DNA of 64,000 nucleotides from Icerya purchasi (lineage: Eukaryota; Arthropoda; Insecta; Hemiptera; Monophlebidae): contig CM077115.1 of NCBI GenBank assembly GCA_039619475.1, positions 590,141,643 through 590,205,642 on the forward strand, given 5' to 3'. The notes under the pieces are model-generated. The model searched no databases. It was given only the letters and a program-made list of their open reading frames with translations, and was not told the DNA's origin. The translations under genes were made by a program, and so were the position numbers. Below are positions 12,196 to 24,215 of the stretch, in pieces (the first letter of the stretch is position 1; each line of letters starts with the position of its first letter).

Positions 12196-12302
12196 TTTTA
12201 TAAAATTAATCACATTTTCTTTTTTTTTTTGTAAGATGACATTTACCTCAAATTTTAATAATACATTTGAATTTTACTGTATAATTGAATGTATAATAGC
12301 AA
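12196..12302 (-). repeat. Inverted repeat, right arm
   Basis: Partner of 11637-11748; see that entry. The similarity stops abruptly on both sides. Confidence 0.6.
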
Positions 12303-12386
12303 GAAAGTTTAATTAGATTACTTTTCATTTGTTACATACTATTTGCATTATATTGTTACATTAAATAGATTTACATTTTTTTTCAA

Positions 12387-12580
12387 ATTAAATATTTTTA
12401 TAATTATATATATATATATATATATATATTCATAAAAATCTTAATTTTCTTTTCTATTGTCAATAATTGAAAAGAAATAAATTTATTCTGAATTTTGGCC
12501 CATTTAATTCAAGCAGTTATGATTTCGCTGACACCAGTGGGGGGGTGAACCCGGACCGCCATTCCCCAGATACAGCCCCA
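12387..12580 (-). mobile_element. Second copy of the CAGGGCCGTAT hAT MITE, shortened
   Basis: The reverse complement aligns with the left arm of the MITE at 8893: a GGGCTGTATCTGG terminus, GGGTTCACCCC, GCGAAATCATAACTGCTTGA and 'aagaaaattaagatttttat'. It then jumps to a TATAATTATAAAAATATTT block that belongs to the other arm. The distal end is missing, and a (TA)n run at about 12407-12430 lies within it. Non-coding and non-autonomous. Confidence 0.7.
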
Positions 12581-12589
12581 ACTGTATTA

Positions 12590-13290
12590 ACTAAGTTTAT
12601 TACGTAATGAAGTGTTGCTCATTTAATCGGAACATTTTAAATACTTAGGGTATTAATACAGACTAAAAATCTAACTCTGTATAAATGTTACAAATACTGA
12701 AACAACAAAAATTTGTACATGTTGGATATATAAATAATACTGAACTTGTCTCAGACTTTTGTATCACTTTATATAAGACCTAATAGTACATTTATATATT
12801 TATGTAGGATCAAAATTAAATACCTTGTAAAAAAAAATTAAATAATTAATGTTTTATTAAGGTATAATCATTTTTAGTTTTTAGGTTGGATTTTGTAGTT
12901 AATTGTAAATTGATTGACTTAATATCCTAATTAAAACACTACAATATAATTATTGTTTTTAATTTAATCACTTTACATTATTATCAAAACACCAGATTTT
13001 AAAACTGCTTGTAAAGTTTAAACACGGACGAAAAATAATTTGCTATCTTTTATTTCAAGTTTTTGTGCAATTATATCACTTTTCATATTTACATTTTTTA
13101 AATCTGTGCGTTCAGTATTGTATAAAAATTTATACTTCCTAACCATTTCAATTAGTTTATCTATTGTATAGAAATGAAATAAAAAAAGGGACAAATATTT
13201 ATATAAATTACAAACAAAAAATATATGGATATATATAAATTAAAAATGACAAAGAAATATTATATAAAAGACAACTATTATATTAAATAT
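12590..13290. other. AT-rich stretch, nothing recognised
   Basis: No coding frames, no clear repeat boundaries, mostly A/T runs. Confidence 0.5.
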
Positions 13291-13296
13291 GTATAT

Positions 13297-13610
13297 CAGG
13301 GGCGGCAAACCCGCGGCTCGTCTTGAACATTTTTGCGGCCCGTGAGATGGCCAAAGTAGTAAAAAATTATATTTTACGAACTCATAATGTGCGTGCATGT
13401 TGGAACATTTAATATAACAATTTATGTTAACATGTAAGAATAATAGTGAACACAATAATAATAATTTATTATGTTTCAATTTTTCATTATAAAAAAATGT
13501 CTACAGTGGGTCTAAATCTAATATGACGATATATGATTTTATATGCGGCCATCGGAGTTATGATACATTTACAAAGTGGCCGGCAAGATCATTTGGGTTG
13601 GCCGCCCCTG
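13297..13610. mobile_element. hAT MITE close to the ArfGAP promoter
   Basis: Ends CAGGGGCGGCAAACCC and, in reverse complement, CAGGGGCGGCCAACCC (15 of 16 identical). The flanking 8-mers ATGTATAT (13289-13296) and CAGTATAT (13611-13618) agree at 6 of 8 positions, fitting an aged target duplication. The 314-bp body is non-coding and contains sub-terminal CGGCCCGTGAG-type sequence common in hAT MITEs. It ends about 660 bp before the ArfGAP start codon. Confidence 0.82.
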
Positions 13611-14166
13611 CAGTATATGAAACACGTAAAATACACGAAATGTGTTTAGAAAAACTCGCTCGGCTAGCGATCCGAGTGAGGAATTATTCTTCTCGTTCAC
13701 CTCTTTTGATTATTTCGACTATTTCTCACTACAATAGGCAGTGTTACATTTAAATATACAGTAATCGATTTTCAGAAAACATATTACACATTTCACATTT
13801 CACATTTATCGCTGTAATGGGCAACATTCTAATATGTTACAAAAAAAAACGGTGATTTTATTATGTTCCAAATTTCCCAAGATTAAAATCTAGCAATAAT
13901 CAACAGATAAAAACTCTAAGTGTGAATATAATGTTTTCCCTAATAATATTACAACACTCATGATTTCTACGTAAAATATATTAAGAATTTAACAGAAAGA
14001 GTTGTTCCTTTTAAATTTTAGTTTAAATAAAATAATAAATTTTATATCAAGTCAATGTATCATTGGAATTTTATCAGTTACGGTAGTTCATGACTTTTAT
14101 GGTCTATGGTAATGGAATGCTTGTCAGTAAATAATAATTTTCTGATCCTAACAACGTAACTTCAGT

Positions 14167-14220
14167 ATGGATGTGTTGTTTGTGATACGTGTTTTATTTT
14201 TTACTTGTTTGTTGATTTAG
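14167..14220 (+). promoter_or_regulatory. Possible uORF in the ArfGAP leader
   Basis: An ATG at 14167 opens a 17-codon frame (MDVLFVIRVLFFTCLLI) that stops at 14218-14220, 47 bases before the main start. An initiator-like TCAGTA overlaps its beginning at 14162-14167, so the transcript may instead start at about this point and exclude it. Whether the uORF is transcribed cannot be told from sequence. Confidence 0.25.
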
Positions 14221-14267
14221 TGTAAGCGAAAATTTTGTGTTTTTTTCAAACTGATTAGCTGATTAAA

Positions 14268-14342
14268 ATGGTTACCGGAAATCCTAGTAAAAATGATATA
14301 GAATTAATCTTCAAAAGATTGAAGTCTGTTCCAACAAACAGG
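14268..14342 (+). CDS. ArfGAP2/3 exon 1
   Basis: Codes for residues 1-25 (starts MVTGNPSKNDIELIFKRLKS, ends VPTNR). It matches the N-terminal helix of ArfGAP2/3, where FKRLR.VPTN precedes the zinc finger. The ATG is chosen because the next in-frame sequence is the conserved helix and nothing longer is open upstream. Phase 0 donor GTATAC at 14343. It is separated from exon 2 by a 25.7 kb intron full of transposons. Confidence 0.9.
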
Positions 14343-15310
14343 GTATACAAATTTTGTAATTCTATTTAAATAATTGTATTAATTTTATTAAAATAAGTTT
14401 ATATTTATTCTACGCAACTTACTATTGAACTGTTTTTTCTTCTCTGTATTTACCCTAAAAGTGTATTTAATTTTATATTGTTTATTGCATAAATGGAAAA
14501 GCCTATTATAGGATTTTAAAATCACATTAAGACGATAAATTAAAATTACAGTTATTATTTTTTATAATTAGAATCTAATAGTATATAATGGAGATAGGTT
14601 TTTGTTAAAAATAACTTATTCGTTTATTACAGTAATTCGTGATTTTAATGAGGTATTGCAGTAATAAAATAAAATTATGAAAAATTACAATAAAACTTAC
14701 TTGTTTAAGAAATATACATAATTTTTCGTTAAAATATTGTATCAGAAGTATACAAAAAGTTTTGAACTATAGCTAAACAATTTTAATTATAAGTTTAAGG
14801 TTATTACGTACTCGCAGATTCAACTGATTTGTTGCATCGAAAAGTTAGATCCTAACATCACATTTAATAAAGAATCGTTTCTAAATTATAATAAAAGTAA
14901 CAAATTTATATGAATAATACTTTCATTTTTGAACAAGATTCGAAAATTTAAATATTTACCGCGTTATAAATTTTGCTTTCAAAGCTGATAGCCTAAAAAT
15001 GGATACAAAAAAAGATGGGAAATAAAAAACGGATATGAGAATATGTTTGTTTCTTTTATATATGTTCTGTAATTTGCAGCATTTTTTTTGGAATTTATTT
15101 ATTTTAGAAATTTGATGTGATTTATGATACTGGTTGCTGTGTTTTGTTTTTTTTTAAATTTACAAATGAAATTCTAATTACTGTTTATTATATTTATTGA
15201 TATTTTTTTATATGTTCTAAATTTTTAATATCAGTCAGCATGTATTTAAAGTATGCGATTAGCCACTGATTGTTAGACATCTATTTGAACTCATTTTAAT
15301 TAGCAGAAGA
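14343..15310. other. Start of intron 1, AT-rich
   Basis: No coding or repeat signal recognised between the exon 1 donor and the jockey element. T-rich and A-rich runs only. Confidence 0.5.
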
Positions 15311-15508
15311 AAAAAAAAATTCTTTTTTTTACCCTGTACCGGAATGTATTTATACCAAAAACAGCGGTGTTTGTTACATATTATACAGACCAATTTTGGA
15401 CAACCAGAGTACAACTCAATCTACCCATCAAGACACTTAGGCATGTAATGATTCATTTTTCTCTTTTTATGTCTAATAACAGAAAAGTTGGGTAATTGGA
15501 ATCACATC

Positions 15509-15751
15509 TCAGCAACATTTTCTTTTTAGCCCCCTGGATGGATTTCCCGACAGAGTGTTTCTATAAATTTTTCTAATGTTTGGATTACAGTGATGCGATA
15601 ATTTGTTAAACAATTTTTCATACTGTTCTTTATGAGTTTCTTCGACCAATGGTATCCTTCGATCATTGTGCAAGGTCTCGTTAGATACATACTTTGGAGC
15701 TCCTATCAACGTGTACATAATCTTAGACTGTTGTCGTTGTATCAGTTGCAA
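15509..15751 (-). pseudogene. Jockey ORF2 C-terminus (copy 1)
   Basis: An 80-codon piece with AP(K)YVSNETLHNDRRIP and a final RGLKRK, as in the post-RT region of jockey ORF2 (NAPWYVSN..LH.DL.IP...RRLKR). Upstream the frame continues as YGIELYGSASKSNLQLIQRQ but is cut off by a frameshift between SLKLKR and IYLTYVG near 15830. The 80 residues are identical to those of copy 2 at 40766-41008, and copy 2 has the same frameshift. Confidence 0.85.
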
Positions 15752-17529
15752 GTTTGATTTGCTAGCACTACCATAGAGTTCAATTCCGTATCTCCATTTT
15801 AGTCCGACATAGGTTAAATATATTTCGTTTTAACTTCAAACTTAGTAGTGAGTGACGACTTCGTAGAGGATATTACGTCCTGGCACGAACCATCATCTTC
15901 ATTTGCACATATGTTATATGGTATCGCTATGTGAGACGTCTATGCAACATGATTCCTAAATACTTCACCCTTTCCGAATTGTTATATTTCCATATTGTTA
16001 AATTTTATTCCGGGACACACTACCCGTTTATTTGTAAAAACATACCTGTTTGCATTTCTGCTCGTTAAACCGGATACGCTAATCTCTAGCCCATCATGTT
16101 TACTTGTTGCTGTACCGCCATAGTCGCAAACGCTGGATTAACATCGGAGGATAAGATGGCCACATTCATCAGCAAACGTAGCTAATATTATTTGGTTTGA
16201 TGTAGGCATTTCAGCTGTGTAAATAGTATACAGCATAGGACCAAGTAGACTGTCCTTCGGAAAGGATGCACGAATTATCTTTTCTTCGGAGTTCGAGTCG
16301 TTGACTTTAACTATAAATGCTCGGTTATTCAGATATGAGAGAAAGAATAAGTATATACAATTATGGTGGAAGAATTCGTTTTATTTCGAGGAGAAGTCCA
16401 GATTGCCAGACACAACTGCCTGAAACGCATTTAGTAACACTGCTGAGCACTCTTCTTTTCTGGCATTGTTGCACTGATGAGTAATGGACTTTAAATCTGA
16501 ATTGGTAAAATGGGACTATATTCCTTTTTTCTAAGGTTGGATACATTCTATCCATAACGAGTTTTTCCATGACCTTTAACAATATACAAAGTAAACTGAT
16601 AGGCCTGTAGGGGAATAAGTTTGACTCAAGTTTGTTAAGTTTATGCACCATTAGGATAATTGCTTTCTTCCATGACTCCGCGTAATATCGACATCAAATT
16701 ATTGCATTAAATATGTAACAAATTATGATTGTGGTTTCTGCGACAGAATCTCTCTCGCTAGTTTATCAGCACCTGGTGCTTTTTTCCTAGGAGTCCTTCT
16801 GAGACGTCTGTAAACCTCCTTTGGGGAGAATGGTTTGGTCGGAAGCTCTAGTTGAAGCGGTTAGTCCAATGATCTTATTACATATTTCGAAAACGATTCA
16901 TTATAGTTATATGCAGTAAAAGTACTTTCTAAGGAACCAGCGAAAGCTATTATTAAGTTTAATATTGTACGGTGTGTGTGTATCCCGAAGTAATTTTTTT
17001 ATGGCTATCCATAGGGAGTTACCTTGTATATTTAATAAATTCATATAGTGTTTGTAATAAGTTTTTATGTTTTATGATTTAATTTTTCAATCAATTGTAA
17101 AGTAGATTAGACCTGGTTTTATATGAATAATATCGATACTGCTGCCACTTTTTTCTTGTTGATTATGTATCTTTTATAAAACTGAATTGCGGACGGTATA
17201 GGTTTGTTATTATATCTATTTTCACCGTATTTGATACAGCTGTAACATGCGGTTTAAATGGTGGCAGTAAGGTTATTAACAGCTTCCTGGATATCATTTC
17301 CATCTTTAAGCCTCATTTTTAGATCAATGTTATCCTCGAAAAGCATTGTGAATTTATTCTAGTTGGTGGTTTTCTTTTCTGTTGTCTTTTTGTAGGTTGT
17401 ATATCAAGATTTGCAATGACCGGTACATGATCCGACGATAGATCGTTGCTAGTTGTGCACAACTTATAATATCCTAAAAATCTAGTATGTCCGGTATTCT
17501 ATTGTAATGTTGTGACCAGTAATTGGATA

Positions 17530-18021
17530 TCATTGGTGATAGGATGGACAAAGAATTTGTTTTGCTGCATATAATATCCGACCCTGTTTATTAGTTCTTT
17601 GCGAACCCCAAGAGTGATGTTTGGAGTTGTGGTCAACACCACAGATAAACATGTTACCTTTGTTTTTAAACATCAGGGTATATTCACTTTTTGGTATATA
17701 ATACCCAGGATGACAATGGACCGTAGCTGTGGTTAGGTATATTTTGCCTATTTTGATGTTTACTGCAACTAGTTGGTGTGCATATGTACAGTAAGAGAAA
17801 TGACGATGGTGTGTCAGAGAATTTTTGACCAATACCATACCACCGCCGTGAGCATCCGGGTTCTGTGCCCCGTAGCTTGTGTAGCGTGCCATCCTAAAGG
17901 TATTTCCAGAACATAAGTGAGTCTCTGTGATCAATGCAATATCAATGGCATTCTGATTGAGGACGATTTCTAATTCGTTCTTTCTTTGTACAATACTATT
18001 TGCATTCCATGTTGATACCAC
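17530..18021 (-). pseudogene. Jockey endonuclease domain (copy 1)
   Basis: A 163-codon open piece with the exonuclease-endonuclease-phosphatase fold motifs of jockey-clade ORF2: N-terminal WNAN, LITETHL with the metal-binding Glu, YTSYGAQNPDAHGGGMVLVK, and HHSWGSQRTNKQGR. The catalytic GDFN is replaced by GVDHN and the frame breaks after GRILY, so it is inactive. Part of the element at 15315-18405. Confidence 0.85.
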
Positions 18022-18409
18022 TAGGGAGTGCTGTGTGGCAAGCTCCGATTAGACTGCATTTATGATATTATGTGATTTATAACTTTGGTTAATAGGGGTA
18101 TTAAGGGATTTAACATTAATTTGAATTCTGATAGGGAGGATGTAAGTATATCAGATATTATTATGTGGATTACTGACTGATTCGCCTATGAAATTTGTGT
18201 TAGCTTGACTAATGTTTTAGAACTTTACTCTGCTGGCATACAGGTTGCGACTGGTTCCCTTTAAGGAAGCAAGTGTTTTGTAGAATAAGCGTGTGTAGCG
18301 ATTTGTTTTACGTCGGATTTGTATTGGTTGTTGCTTTATTTTGACAGTATACCTGCTCCTTATACTTAGGGCATCCTCTGTAACTAGCGGGATGATCGCG
18401 CAACCAAAA

Positions 18410-19800
18410 AGTTTAAAACGAATGTTTATTCTTGAATTTTCAATTAAGTGTAGTTAACATTAGTAGTATTGTGTATTAGTTTAAAGTAAAATCGATTATA
18501 TTTATCGAAGTCTTTAAACAATGTGTAACATTTTGGAACTATTTTGCAAAAATGGAAATATTTAAGTTTACCGTTTGTGTGTTCGTTTTCTTTGGTGCAA
18601 AGTAACGTAAATAAAAACACTTCTTAAATCATTTTTGTCTCTGTATTTTTTATTCCTTGCGTTACTCCTTTGCCATTTTTTCACTCGAAATAATTTTACA
18701 TAATGTATAATTTTTGTCAAAAGATTGAATCTATGCATATTAATATTACTGGTTTTTAAAAATTGCGCAATTCTGTACTGTTTTTGACATTGATCGCTAA
18801 TCACTTGATATTAATATAAACTGGCAGTACACACGTTAGAATAATTTCTTTATGCAATTGTTCCCTTTTTATATTTCTTAATCTGCAGTTTTAGACTAAA
18901 TGTTTCACGATCACATATTTCTGGGCTAATTCTATTGAACTCTTAATGTTTGAGCAATCAATACATGCTTGATTATGAATATTTTATTATAGTTTTAATG
19001 TAATCTGTAAGTTTTACTGGGATCAGATATATTATTTTGGAGATGTTGAAATGATATTTTTCATAAATTGTACTAAGTTTTTGTATCTATATTTCTAGCC
19101 TATTCAGCGATTACATCTTAATTCGTTTCTAAACATTTTTCACATGGAGGTCCTATGTTACTTGTTCGTTACCTTGGATGAGTTATCAATGTAGTTTCTC
19201 TCTTACTTGCTACATAGCGATATGTTACTATTTTGCTTTTATTTTACTTTAGTTTACTGCAGATCTTTACAATTTTCTATAAAATACCTTGTTTATTCGC
19301 TTTGTCATTGATTTTTTTTGGCTATCAGAAATAAATTTGATAGAACTGTTGTATGATAGAACTCCTATATGTTAGTACAGGAGCCCACGATACTAAATGA
19401 GGATTTACTCGAGCGTCGTGGATACCTATTGGATTTTAAAGATTAGATGGTAGAAAGAAAAAAAGGTTATATGATGTATACTCTTTCATCGATGGGGGGA
19501 GCGTCTACAGGTTTTCAAAAATGTAAAAAAAATCATAATGCGTGTATCAGTGTGTACATGCGGAGGAAGTGAAACTTCTTTGGCTTATATGTATTAAATT
19601 CTATAATAAAGTTTTATTTTAAATTAATTTTATATATAAGTAACACATTTATTATTATCATTATTATTTTAAACTGCGCTTAAAAAAATTATTAGGATGG
19701 AAAAGGTATCAGTATAAACAAAATTTTCATTTTCAATAAATAATAAATCTATATGCATTTATAAAAAAGTATCATTATTATTGGTCTATTTCAGTTATTC
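18410..19800. other. Intron 1 stretch, little recognised
   Basis: AT-rich, with no confident gene or element. A 'gaagtgaaacttct' at about 19567 is the inverted counterpart of the AGTTTCACTT words in the repeat modules that follow. Confidence 0.4.
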
Positions 19801-19805
19801 TTATT

Positions 19806-20190
19806 ACATACCTACCTTACGTTTAACGCGTAACGCATAACCAAAATTTTCCCCTACCGTGCCGTAAATAGTTTCACTTAAAAAACTCACTAACGAATTA
19901 AAAATGTAACGTATCGTGAATATCTTTTTATAGAGTGGTGCGTACACGTACTTATTACATGTATATATATGAGAATGCTCAAACTATATACTATACGAAG
20001 TCCCGTAGTATAAATACTTAACTGTACATTTACTCATTTTGGTATACTACTAGACCCAGACAGACACTTATATGTACTTACACATACACACAAATACATA
20101 CCTACCTTACGTTTAATGTGTAACGAAAATTTTTTCCTACCGTACTAAAATTTTTTCCTTCCGCGCGATAAGAAGTTTCACTTTAAAAAA
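19806..20190 (+). repeat. Two direct repeat modules 290 bp apart
   Basis: 'acatacctaccttacgttta' occurs at 19806 and again at 20096. Each copy is followed by YGTAACG, by TACCGTRC, and about 60-75 bases later by AGTTTCACTT. The spacer between modules contains short tandem-like TAC/TATA words. The family is unknown to me; the shared order of four words shows that the two modules are copies. Confidence 0.6.
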
Positions 20191-20687
20191 AACAGTTACA
20201 CAGAAATACTCGAGCGCGTTAGATATTGATAATGTATGTGCCCCACGTGTTTCTGATAACGGAGGTATGTTAATCTGACGGTTTGCATGATGGGGTGGCC
20301 GTACCGAAGGGTAGAAAATGGGGAAAAAAATTTATTCAAACGCGTCAGATATTCAGAGGGGATGTTAAGTGAACCCGAGAGAAACTCGCATTAAAAATAC
20401 TAATGATTCGGACGTGACGCAAGCTTTTGGCGGTTTTTTGAAAATGCAAAAAAAAAAATCGCCATTTTGAAATTCTCGCAGACGGTTCAGCTTGATGTCC
20501 TAATCGTGCTGACCCATAATCTGACGATTATTTGGAGGGATTTTCTTACTCTGACATTTTGAAATTTTTTTTTTTTATAAAATAACTCATCATCTGATAA
20601 ACGTATAAAGCTGAAAATAAAAATATAGAATAAAATGCGGGAGTCCTTTCATAAAATCAAAAAATTACGGTACAAAAGTTATGTGAA

Positions 20688-21200
20688 GTTGCTGAAAAGT
20701 TCAAAAAAGCGCAAAAAATGACGTGGTCCTCTGGCGCCGCGAGTATTATAGCTAAAGTTGGGAACATCCGGATTTCCAGCTTTAAAATTATATCCTCGAG
20801 GCGCCAAAAGCTCGAAATTTTGGGGAAAATTTTTTTTCCCGGGCATATTATATACTGTTGGAAAGATCGTTATCTGTCGGGAACGAAACCGTATTACATT
20901 TTGTTAACGGAACTTTAAAAGTTGCCGAAAAGTTCGAAAAAGCGCGAGAACTGATTTGTGACGCGAGTATTATAGCTAAAAATATTGAAGAAAGTAGAAA
21001 TTCTCTTGTTTGGAACATCTAGGTTTTCAACTTTAAAATTATTCCCTCGGGGCTCTGAAAGCTCGAAATTTTGTAAAAAAAATTTTTTTCAAAGGTATGG
21101 TACATTATTGGAAAGAGGGCTATTTTTCGGGAACGGATCCGTATTTCATTTTTTTAACGAAACAGTGGAAGTTTACTAGAAGTTCAAAAAATCGCGACAA
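20688..21200 (+). repeat. Degenerate tandem repeat, period about 233-250 bp
   Basis: Units start at 20688, 20921 and 21171 with GTTGCYGAAAAGTTC-type sequence followed by AAAAA(G)CGCG. Each full unit contains 'gcgagtattatagctaaa', 'tttaaaattat', 'agctcgaaatttt', 'attggaaaga' and 'tcgggaacg'. Two full units and the start of a third are seen. The open frames at 20718-20918 and 20985-21179 are by-products of the repeat. This is satellite-like or part of a larger unknown element. Confidence 0.75.
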
Positions 21201-23990
21201 ATGACTGGCAAATAAACCGCTTCTTAGTTTTAGACACGATGATTTTTTGATGTTTTACTCTAGTTGGCTTCTCGTTTCTTTTTAGAGGATTTTCTGTCGA
21301 CGTTATTCTGGAAGAGTACAACTCTAAGGTGCTAGATACTCGCTTACTTGCAGCAAGAAAATTTTGCCGAATAATTTATTCAGAAATTTTGTCACACTCT
21401 GGTCAGTTGGTGAATGTATTGTTGATAATTTGCACGATTTTTGTATATCTGTGTTTGTTAGGTTACCGTATTTGATTTATGACTTCTTTTCATGTACGCT
21501 ACTAACAAGAGAACTCCGCTTTAGCTCTTATCGGTATTGAATTTACCAAAAGAGGGTTTTTGCTCCGCATGACATGGGCTCTCGGAGATTCCCTCGGCTG
21601 TTATCGTGTAGCTTATTGGGGTGAAATTGGCACTATGTATGCCTCTCAAGGCGCTCATTCTGCGTCATAGTTTTATTCCATTTACTTGTAATTTTTTCAT
21701 ATTAATTTTGTCCATATATCAGTGTCCCAGATGTTCGTTCGGAGTTTTTTATTTAGTGTCTACTTAAATTTTTGCTAACTACAGTCTTACACCTTTTTCA
21801 TTTTTTTTTTTTTTTGTTTTTCTTTTTGGCTCTTGTTCTCATCCGTTCGTATTTGGAACTGACCTTTTTTAGGACTTTAGTTTTTGTATGTACGCGATAA
21901 CGATCTTAAAAATTTGATTTGTAATAAAAAATTTGTTATCCTTAGTGACTATTCTTCAACTTTATAAGAATTTGATCATTAGTAGTTTCATTTGTTTATA
22001 TTTTCTTCCCCAAATGTAGCCATTAAATGCGTTCGGAAAACTAAGCACACAGTACCTTTGTAAATGGTCATCCTCCCATAATAATTCATTTCGACAGATC
22101 TTTTCCATTTTTTACTTTTCCGAATTTAAATATCTTCAATCTTTCGGCCGTAATCTTTGTAAATAATTAAAAAAAAAAAAAAAAAAACCCGCTTTTAAAA
22201 GTCTGTGTCGTTATCCTTCTATTATACTTTTTCTTAGTCTAAAAAATGCAAATTCTAAAACTTACTGAATTCTTAGATTACGGTGGCTACTTTTTGAAAA
22301 ATCGGGAAATTTCATTAATCAAGGAGAAATCAGGCAATTTGAAAAGGATAAAATAGAACTTGAAAGTATTAAAAATAATCGAAAAACTCTACTACTATAT
22401 GTACCTTTACTCGTATAAATAATACTAGGTCAGTGCCATAGCGGCCACTTTTGCAATTTGTCGATAGTCTTCTAGAAAATATTTTGAACATTAGGCGGAA
22501 GGAGCTGGATTGTTGTGAACGTAGAATACAATCAACTATATTTGAATAAAGTTACACTAAGTAGAACTTTGCGCTATTTCGGTTTTTGTTCACATTGCTG
22601 GTGACTTGGACAAACCAGTTTTAACTTGGAATGTTCTTTATATATGAATCAGTTTAAATTGTTCCCCATACGGTCGTATATTTCGGTATACGTTAGCATT
22701 ATTAGTAATTCATGCAAAACTTCTTCGAGATTGAAAAATACAGCATGTAGATGTTGTTAGCAGTGGTATCTTCCTAGTATCTGCTTTTATAAGTTTATTA
22801 AATGACTAACAATTAATTTCGTTTTGCATTCTCCTGCTTAAATTAAGAATTTGTTTTTTTTTGTTATATATTATATATATAAATATATATAGAAAAATAA
22901 TATATGTGTATCTGCCAATTTCTGTAATGCTTCAACAAGAACTCTTATTAAGAATACGGGTCGGTAATTGATATGCATCCAGAAGTTTACATTTGATTAT
23001 GTTTGCCGAGTAGTATAAACCTTGCAGATGGATATATAGGTATTTTACTATTAAAAGATGAATAGAGTCCGAATCCAATGCGCCATTTATATTATGATTA
23101 AACTGAAAGTTAAGTTCTGAAATGAAAGGATTTCGTTAAATGTAGGATCCCGCCGGGAGATTTGAAAAGAGTCTTTTCGGAAATTAAAGTAGAAGAATAG
23201 GCGAATTAGACTCGTAAAAATGATTTGCAAAGGTGTGATCAGAAATCATTAAATAATTTACCTTTAAATAAACAGATACGAAAGTAGGATTCAAACCAGT
23301 AAGAGTTGATTTTCCTGTATATGAACTTGTTAGTCTAATATTTGGTAAGGAAGAGACTAAGGAACTCAAAGATTCTTTTGACAGAATTTGTACTTGTGTA
23401 CAACACTTCTTGAATTTTATTAAATCGAAGGTAAGATAATTTCATAATTTTGTTAATGCCTCTGTCAGCTGTTGGATAAGGATGCTAATTTCTTTACACC
23501 ACCGTGAAGACTTTAGTGATCGTAAAAAATAACTGCATTGAAAACGGCATTAGTAAATTCGGTTGTAACCTTGATTTTTTTTTTTTATATATATTTTTTT
23601 CAAACTCATCTTATGGAGCAAATAGTGCGGGTTTTGGATATTAGTTGACATGAGTTAATTCTTTAATATTTAAGATTATGCTATCTGAAACTGTAGTGAT
23701 TAATTTTTAGAAATATTGAAAAATATTAGAACCATATCTATGATAGAGAATATAAAAATTGAAGTGACCGTAACCTGGAGGTATTAACAGGATGAGATTA
23801 CTATTAAGACTTAATTATAGTAATGTCTTGTTTGTTGGTAGGTTTAGAATACCAAAGATGAAAGTGGGTGTTACAACTAATTTGACCCTGGGAAATAAGC
23901 TGTAATAATAGTGATTGTAGTTTATATAGGCGAGTTAGTTTGGGAGAAAATAGCAACTGCAAACTGTGCTATTGCGTCATATTGCCTCTT
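21200..23990. other. Intron 1, decayed repeat material
   Basis: No intact frame. An A18 run at about 22167-22185 looks like a retroposon tail, but the sequence before it was not identified. From about 22.6 kb the + strand becomes purine-rich in patches, as it is over the antisense LINE at 38.1-39.6 kb, so part may be upstream or downstream pieces of minus-strand LINEs. Confidence 0.35.
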
Positions 23991-23999
23991 GCTTACAGA

Positions 24000-24215
24000 A
24001 GAAAGCTAATGTTGATTTGAATAGCGGAAATCGTTTTGTGGAGCAAGGCCATATTTCACCATTTACTTTGAAGCCTTGCCTATTGCTGTGGTTTAAGATT
24101 ATGTAATTTTTGTAGAGTTTTAGATGAGTTTCTTGCTGACAGACAATTGCCGGAGAGTAAACTGATAATTATTTCAGTTCAGCATTAACATTGTAAGCCT
24201 CTCCAGTTTCATTGT
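24000..24215 (-). pseudogene. LINE endonuclease fragment (antisense)
   Basis: The minus strand reads ...VYSPAIVCQQETHLKLYKNY followed by NHSNRQGFKV. This is the QETHL metal-binding segment of the AP endonuclease of non-LTR elements (I/jockey group, ...YSPSIICLQETHL...). Stops abound on both sides. Identification rests on this one motif and its near context, so ends are approximate. Confidence 0.5.

Larger units (their letters stand above)
15315..18405 (-). mobile_element. Jockey-type LINE, copy 1, 5'-truncated and decayed
   Basis: Read on the minus strand from 18405: the end of a gag-like ORF1 with HHPASYRGCPKYKEQVYC; an AP endonuclease at 18021-17530 (TWNANSIVQRKNELEIVL, LITETHL, HGGGMVLVKN, HNSKHHSWGS, where the usual GDFN is altered to GVDHN); RT pieces at 16651-16361 (FPYRPISLLCILLKVMEKL); LGPMLYTIYTAEMPTSNQ and LATFADE near 16250-16160; then the C-terminal domain at 15751-15509 (QSKIMYTLIGAPKYVSNETL). 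Frameshifts and stops separate the pieces. The 3' end is marked by a short A-rich tail (T run at about 15313-15330 on the + strand). No target duplication seen. Confidence 0.88.

Noticed and set aside
13240..13753. Reading frames on both strands over the 13.3 kb MITE
   Set aside because: They cross the inverted-repeat ends of a non-coding hAT MITE.
20718..21179. Two open frames in the 20.7-21.2 kb region
   Set aside because: They are homologous units of a non-coding tandem repeat, not two related genes.
22167..22185. Poly-A run as tail of a defined retroposon
   Set aside because: No LINE or SINE sequence could be recognised immediately upstream, so it is only mentioned within the intron description.
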